From contig CM040447.1 of NCBI GenBank assembly GCA_022749755.1, positions 3,494,545 through 3,558,544 of the forward strand: a DNA stretch of 64,000 bases, written 5' to 3'. This document shows, piece after piece, positions 58,036 to 64,000 of this stretch. This stretch comes from Azadirachta indica (lineage: Eukaryota > Streptophyta > Magnoliopsida > Sapindales > Meliaceae). The translations under genes were made by a program, and so were the position numbers. The notes under the pieces were generated by a model. The model saw only the letters and a program-made list of their open reading frames with translations. It did not search any database and was not told the origin of the DNA. Position 1 is the stretch's first letter; each line of letters starts with the position of its first letter.

Positions 58036-58403
58036 ATGGAGATCCATTCTTTCAAGACATGCAATTTGATTTTTAGTGTATTTGTCAGGCTCTCATCAAT
58101 TCTCATGACAGCTAAAGAACTTATTCCTTTACCTATACTACCAAAGGAAACTCACGATTTTCTTGAGCATTGCGGATCTAAGTAAAGACTAGAATGTGGC
58201 AAGGTTATCGAAGCGAGTGTATACAAGTATTATAACCTATATGAAGAATGTTGCCAATAACATATAGCTGAATGATGGGCTTGCCACAATAAGGTTGTGC
58301 ACGTAACTGCACCATGTACCTTAAGAAAAATTTTAAGGACATTCTTTCTAGGAGTAGCCATGTTTGGCATGAGTGTCTTATTCATTCTCCAGTAAAATGT
58401 TAA
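58036..58403 (+). pseudogene. ECA1/DD11-like pseudogene, copy H
   Basis: Starts MEIHSFKTCNLIFSVFVRLS. Stops occur after EHCGSK (TAA), after ECCQ (TAA) and in place of Gly before WACH (TGA). The same one-base deletion as in copy D sits before the PEKNF region. It ends TGTTAA like D. The CC pair is still encoded. It is the most damaged full-length copy. Confidence 0.9.
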
Positions 58404-58836
58404 ATAGTTTGCTTTAATCCATAATGTAAACTTTAAATAAATTCACAAGAGAATAATATTAACTTTATGCATTGAAGATTTTTCACAAGTATAAGTAACA
58501 ATTTATGACTATTCGTATAGATTCCTTTTCTCTTTTGATGACTCGAGATTTCAACATGTCGAGGCTTTATCTAATAAAGTTTTGTTGTCTTTAAAACTTA
58601 CGACCAACAAGTTAGTGTCATTGGCTTTAAGCTCCCAGCTTGAGGATTCCATTACCTGTGCCTTTAAATCCAAAGGCAAGCAAATACAACTCCAAGTGAA
58701 CTTTTTAAAGCTAGTTAAACGTTACACCAAGAAGACTTGATCGGGTGCTTCTCTAACCACTACAAAACAAGTGACTTATGGATGTCACTCAAATCTCATA
58801 ATTCAAGAATGTTTCCCTCACACTCACACACAAACA
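58404..58836 (+). repeat. Flank after H
   Basis: Collinear with the flanks after D and F. No gene. Confidence 0.8.
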
Positions 58837-59610
58837 GGGAAAATACCAATTTTCTTCCAAATTTATTTTAATTTTACCACTTCCCTCCCTATTGTTTCAA
58901 AATTACACTTTATCTCCCTGCCCTCAAAATTTGGCTCTTAATTGTTAGTAGTTTTAGCTATTTGACAAATTTACCCCTAATTAAACTAATATTTCTCTTT
59001 ATTTTTTCTATTTCTTTTTCTTTTCCATCTAGTTTCTTTCTCAACCTCTTGCAAAGCAATTCTATATTTGTTCTTTCATTTTCTAATTTTTTTTCCATCT
59101 CTTGTAGTAATTTATATTTTTTTCATTTTTTATTTTGATGACCAAATACAAGAAAAAAATTTTAAATGAAAAGTAGATAAAAATAATTGATATAATATGA
59201 AAACTTTCAATAAAAATTAAACCCAGTCGATCAAACTTGTAATCCATTTTTTTAGTTTTATGAAAAAATACAATTAATGCCCAATCCTAGAATCCATCTT
59301 TATTATTTTGTATTTTGTCGTAAAAATTAAAAAAAAAATGGATTACAGGCTTGATTGATTGGGTTTGAATTTTATTAAAAGTTTTCAAATTATATTAATT
59401 GTGTATTTTTCTACTTTTCATTTTAAATAATTTAATTTCTAATAAATGGAGATATTAGTTTAATGAGGGCTAGATATGTCAAATGACAAAAACTAATAAC
59501 AACCAAATGTCAAATTTTGAGGTAAAGAGGTAAAGTGTAATTTTGAAACAATATAGAAGTAGGTGGTAAGATCAAAATAAATTAGGGGGGAAATTGGTAT
59601 TTTCTCACCC
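58837..59610. mobile_element. Hairpin MITE, complete copy 2
   Basis: Same element as 51,403-52,178, in the same place relative to the gene copy, beginning GGGAAAATACC and ending GGTATTTTCTCACCC. Shared position shows that the insertion predates the duplications. Confidence 0.8.
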
Positions 59611-62600
59611 AAATAAAACTAACAGAATAAATTTACTCAAAGAGTTCGATCAAGTGATATACAAACACTGTTTCTTTTGGATATTACAAATGAAAATCAT
59701 AGTGTGTAATAAAGTTGATGTTTGATTTACAAATGAAAGCTCAAATCTTTTCAAGGGTGCAAAACTTATTGCAAGTGAGCTTAAAGTAGTATTTATAATA
59801 AAAATTAGAAAATTAGTCGTCACTAGCTATTAGAGGATCAAAATTTAATTTTTTACAAGTTCAGTCGACCAAGTTGGTACACTTGGTTAACCACTTCCTA
59901 CAATTCGGTCGACCAAGTTGTACACTTAGTTAGCCTTGGGGACTGTTCACAGATATAAAGTTTTGTATTTTAGTTCATTTTCAACGTTTTAAAATCTTGC
60001 GTTTTGGTCCTTATTTCAGGTTTTAATAACTTGCATTTTGGTTTGATTTTCAAGTTCCAAAAACTTTCAATTTGGTACTGTAGAAAACTTGTGATCTAAT
60101 TTTACATATTTAAGCTATTCACACCAAGACCATATAGGCATTATGAATTTTTGAAAAACTCTAAACGTATGTATTTTGATTAAAAAAAAGATTTTGAGAT
60201 TTTAAGCCTAAATCAATATTCAATTCAAAGACATTACAAATAATAAATTAGCTAAATATGTGTCTTTACCACTTCATACTTCTCTTTAAAATGCTCTTGG
60301 GATTTATAAATTTGCACCTCATAAATGCCTTGATTTGGATATTTTTTAACTCTTCATAATTGCCCCAATTGTTTGTGCCAAAAACATCACAAAAAATGCT
60401 ACAAGAAGAATTTAGTTAATAATGAATATCAAGGTTTGTTATCATCAAAACAATAGCTTAAGAGCCCTGAGGATAATAATCTTCCCCTTTTTTATGGTGA
60501 GAAACCATTTATTATAGATGAGAATATCACTAGTGACTTTAGTATACATTATACAATCCTCAGGCATTTCAAATAAAAGAGCATTTGGCAATCAATCACA
60601 CTTCTCCCCCTTTTGTAATCATAAAAAAAATCAAATAAAAGAGCATGATAATAATTTTTAAGACATATTTTTGAGTATTGTGAAGAATTTTCAAAGTAAA
60701 AGCTCTCCCTAAAATTTCGAGTAAGTGCAATCAAATGCAATGATGGAAGAGAAAAAGATTATGCTATTAAGAATTTCTCCCCCTTTTGTTTCAAGAGTGC
60801 AAACAATGAGATATTCAAATGAATACAACCTATTCATAAATAAAAAATTACTCATGATGTGAAATTAGTGCAATATACAAAAATAAACTACATCTTCCCT
60901 TAAGTGTATTGCATACCATATGACTCTGCTCATTTTACACATAAAAAAATTGGAACAATGAAAACGTTGCATAATTTTTCCTTTTTGACAATTAAGTATT
61001 CGCAAAATTTTCATATCTCTTTCTTTTTAGCATTGTCAAAAATAGTAAAACAAAAATGCTTTCATGAAGTTCGTTTATTATCAAGAAAATACATCCAACA
61101 TGAAAGAGAAAGAGAATGAGCACTTCTCTACACAATCACTGTTTTTCATCAATGTACTCTTCTTGTCCCTTTTGTCTTTTATTCATAAGCTCAACACAAT
61201 ACGGATAATTCAAAACAATACAATGCACAAATGAAAATACACTCCAGTATTAATCACTTTCCCCTTAATAATTGTATATTATATAAATTTTCAAAATAAC
61301 AAAACCTCCTTAGTCAATAGTACAAATCATCTAAACAATGATGCATATTGAATAAGGATAAGAAGTGAGTCAAACTATTAAATGTTTTTCAAAGCACAAT
61401 ACAAGCAAATGAAAGTGCATGCTAAAATGACATTTTTCTATAATCAAACCTTTAATGGTTAAGATTTGTAAGCTTGCTTCTACTACTTTTTCAGTCATTT
61501 ATCCTATTTTAAAGATTATTTTGCTTTCCTTGATGATCTCCATACAATATGTGGGCCAAAAAACCTTCAATTTTTGGTGGGCCACATTGAGCATTTCCGT
61601 AGATCACATCCTATCTTGGTCGCTTTGTTTCTACTATATTTTCTAACCACTCATGGTTCATGGAGTTATATCTTTCTATAAAAATGTCCAAATTGAGTAC
61701 TAAAAACTTCAATCAACTCCTTATTTTTGGAGATTTCTATCCATATCTTATTTGCACTATTTTGGATAATAGATTCTTTCCCAAAGATCAGAATTCTGGC
61801 TTATAACATAGGATGGTTATGATATTTATGGATTAATCCTTGCATACCTACTTGTAACAACATCCGGATTGGATTCTGTGAAATTCTAAAAAAAATAGAC
61901 ATCTGTAACTTTCTATCCACAAGTTATTGCCTCATAAAATAATACCATTTAGTCTTAAAATTTCTTGCAAGTTGGCTGCCAAGTTCTCAAAATGTGGAAG
62001 CAGTCACTTTCACTTCTTAATGCCAAACCATCCATTATTGACTATAGATAATTAATTTTTGGCCTAAATAAGATTGAAATATTAATCATAAAGTGATCAA
62101 ATTTCATTTTGTAGCCATTTTTACATGATGAATTATGAACGCATGAATTGAATGGAAATATAGTACATGTCAAGTAACTCAAACAAGCATCAACCATATG
62201 TTAAGGAAAAAAACAATTTGCACAAATTAATCAAATTATGTATATTTCAAGTAAAACATATCTATCAACTAAAAAGACCACAAAAAAAAAAAAAAACAAA
62301 AAGGTTGGGCTAAGAGTTTGATACCAGTTTTTTACTTATACATAAAATCCTTTTCATTTTCTCCAAGAGTAAGATGCTTCCCTTTTGCATTTGGGAAGCT
62401 AGCAAAATTTTGAGTGTTCAACTATTCTTTCATCTTTATCAAGGAACTACTCATCATTTTTTAATTTTGCTACCTACAAAAGTGTTCAAGTTTGCACTTT
62501 GGTACCCAAAATGCTTTGGTTCCTTGAAGGTCAGTTTTGGTTGCTTAACTCACATCATCTTAATGTAATGCATATTTTTCTTGATGGTCCAAGTATGACT

Positions 62601-63040
62601 CAAACGTCCAAAAATGATGCAATAGTTACAAGTGGGGTTCACTTGAGTTTTTTAAGAGGGTTTCGCAAAATAATTTTTATAAAACTTTTGTTTGGCATAG
62701 GATTTGTATCCAGTACCACCTTTGTCAAAAACACATCTTTAAGAGCAAAATAACTTTTCAAATATTGTATATGTTTAAATGTGCATGGCCAATGCATGAA
62801 AAAGAGACCAATCAAGTGACTCACTTTGAGTTGACTTGGTCATATTGCATGGCACATGCTAGAAGACTAAGTCATTAAGTTGACTCACTCTTGTTAACTA
62901 TCAATAATTTAATCATTATCTACTTCCTAATTGTAGTGGTAGTTTCTATTCTATTTGATGTTTGGTATTTCTTTGTTGTATTTAAAAAGCAATGAGCTAA
63001 GGACTAAAGATGTGCAGAAACTTATTTGGAAGACATAGAT
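59611..63040. repeat. Duplicated non-coding segments Y and Z, full copy
   Basis: Y at 59,611-60,986 and Z at 60,987-63,040, the longest version. A local duplication of 'ttcggtcgaccaagtt' is present at 59,861 and 59,902. Oligopyrimidine strings recur at about 60,602 and 60,775. No gene recognised. Confidence 0.75.
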
Positions 63041-64000
63041 AATTGCCCTAATTCTTTGCGCTAAAAATATCACAATAAATGATACAAGAAGAATTTAGTT
63101 AATAATGAATATCAATGTTTGTTATCATCAAAACAATGGCTTAAGAGCCCTGAGGCTAATAATCTCTCATTTTTTTATGGTGAGAAACCATTGATTATAG
63201 ATGAGAATATCACTAGTGAATTTAGTATACATTATGCATTCCAAAATCATGCTTCTCCTTAATCATAACATAAGGGTGACATTTAAGTACCTAAGCATTC
63301 AAATAAGGCATTTTAATCAACATTTGGCAATCAATCACACCTCTCCCCCGTTTGTTATCATAAAAAAATCAAATAAAAAACATGATAAAATTTTTAAGAT
63401 ATATTTTTTACTATTTTGAAGAATTTTCAAAATAAAAGCTCTCCCTGAAATTTCGAGCAAGTGCAATCAAACGCAATGATGAAAGAGAATAAGATTATGC
63501 TATTACGAATTTCTCCCCCTTTTTGTTTCAACAGTGCAAACAATGAGATATTCAAATCAATACAAGTTATTCATAAATCAAAAAGCACTTGTGATGTGGA
63601 ATTAATACAATACACAAAAATAAACCACATCTTCCTTTAAGTGTATTGCATACCATATGACTTTGCCCATTTCACACATGAAAAAATTAGAACAGTGAAA
63701 ACATTGCATAATCTTTCCTTTTTGACAATTAAGAATGTATTTGCAAAATTTTCATACCTTTTCCTTTTTAGCATTGCCAAAAATAGTAATAAAAAAAAAG
63801 GCTTTCATGAAGTTCGTCCACAATATTTATTATCAAGATAATGCATCCAAGATAAAAGAGAAAAAGAAAGAGCACTTCTATACAAAATCACCATTTTTCA
63901 TCAATATACTCTTCTCCCCTCTTTTTCTTTTATTCATAGTCTAAAACAATACGGATAATTAGAAACAATATAATGCGCAAATGAAAATACATTCCAGTAT
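63041..64000. repeat. Second tandem Y-Z copy, cut by the window end
   Basis: From 'aattgccctaattctttgcgc' it is collinear with 52,918-53,900 and 60,357-61,250. The Z copy therefore ends against the middle of another Y copy, a tandem arrangement. No gene. Confidence 0.8.

Overview
This is an AT-rich (visibly well below 40% GC) eukaryotic nuclear window. It looks like a dicot plant: the repeats are plant-type Ty1/copia and Ty3/gypsy LTR retrotransposons, long-TIR MULE-like elements and MITE-like hairpins. The two recognisable host gene families are plant prolamin-like (ECA1/EC1/DD11-type) cysteine-rich secreted proteins, and there are relics of plant ankyrin-repeat and LRR receptor-kinase genes. 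A woody dicot such as Citrus is my guess, but I cannot prove the species from the sequence alone.

Layout. 1-5.8 kb is a pile-up of broken retroelements: a gypsy LTR-end relic, a lone fragment of the gene-cluster repeat unit, a copia relic with its 3' LTR and a large internal deletion, and a gypsy gag-protease relic ending in a primer binding site. 5.8-10 kb holds a degenerate ankyrin-repeat fragment (+) and a row of decayed LRR-receptor-kinase exons (-). 10,635-15,728 is a structurally complete but mutated Ty1/copia element (-) with both LTRs, PBS, polypurine tract and a CATTT target duplication. 16.3-18.7 kb is a long inverted-repeat (hairpin) element.

19,098-19,766 is the best intact gene: a secreted protein with two tandem six-cysteine prolamin-like domains. 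20.7-27.5 kb is a decayed Tat-lineage Ty3/gypsy element (+) with its 5' LTR and PBS but no visible 3' LTR.

27.5-63 kb is a degenerate tandem cluster of a ~3 kb unit, each unit carrying one single-domain ECA1/DD11-like gene. Nine copies are visible. Only two are full open frames (48,376-48,744 and 54,983-55,351), and the second has lost one cysteine of the conserved CC pair. The other seven are pseudogenes or fragments. Shared lesions show that some copies were duplicated after they were already broken (30.1 with 43.5 kb; 36.1 with 58.0 kb). The cluster is interrupted by a second gypsy fragment (39.26-40.89 kb), a CACTA-like region with palindromic repeats (42.9-43.3 kb), and a MULE-like element with a perfect 9-bp target duplication (43.9-45.8 kb). 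A larger block (a hairpin MITE plus two non-coding segments) is itself present three times downstream of cluster genes.

The expressed output of the window is probably small: one double-domain and one or two single-domain secreted cysteine-rich proteins, a class known in plants for gametophyte and reproductive functions. Nearly everything else is mobile-element debris or duplicated non-coding flank. I found no tRNA, rRNA or CRISPR array.
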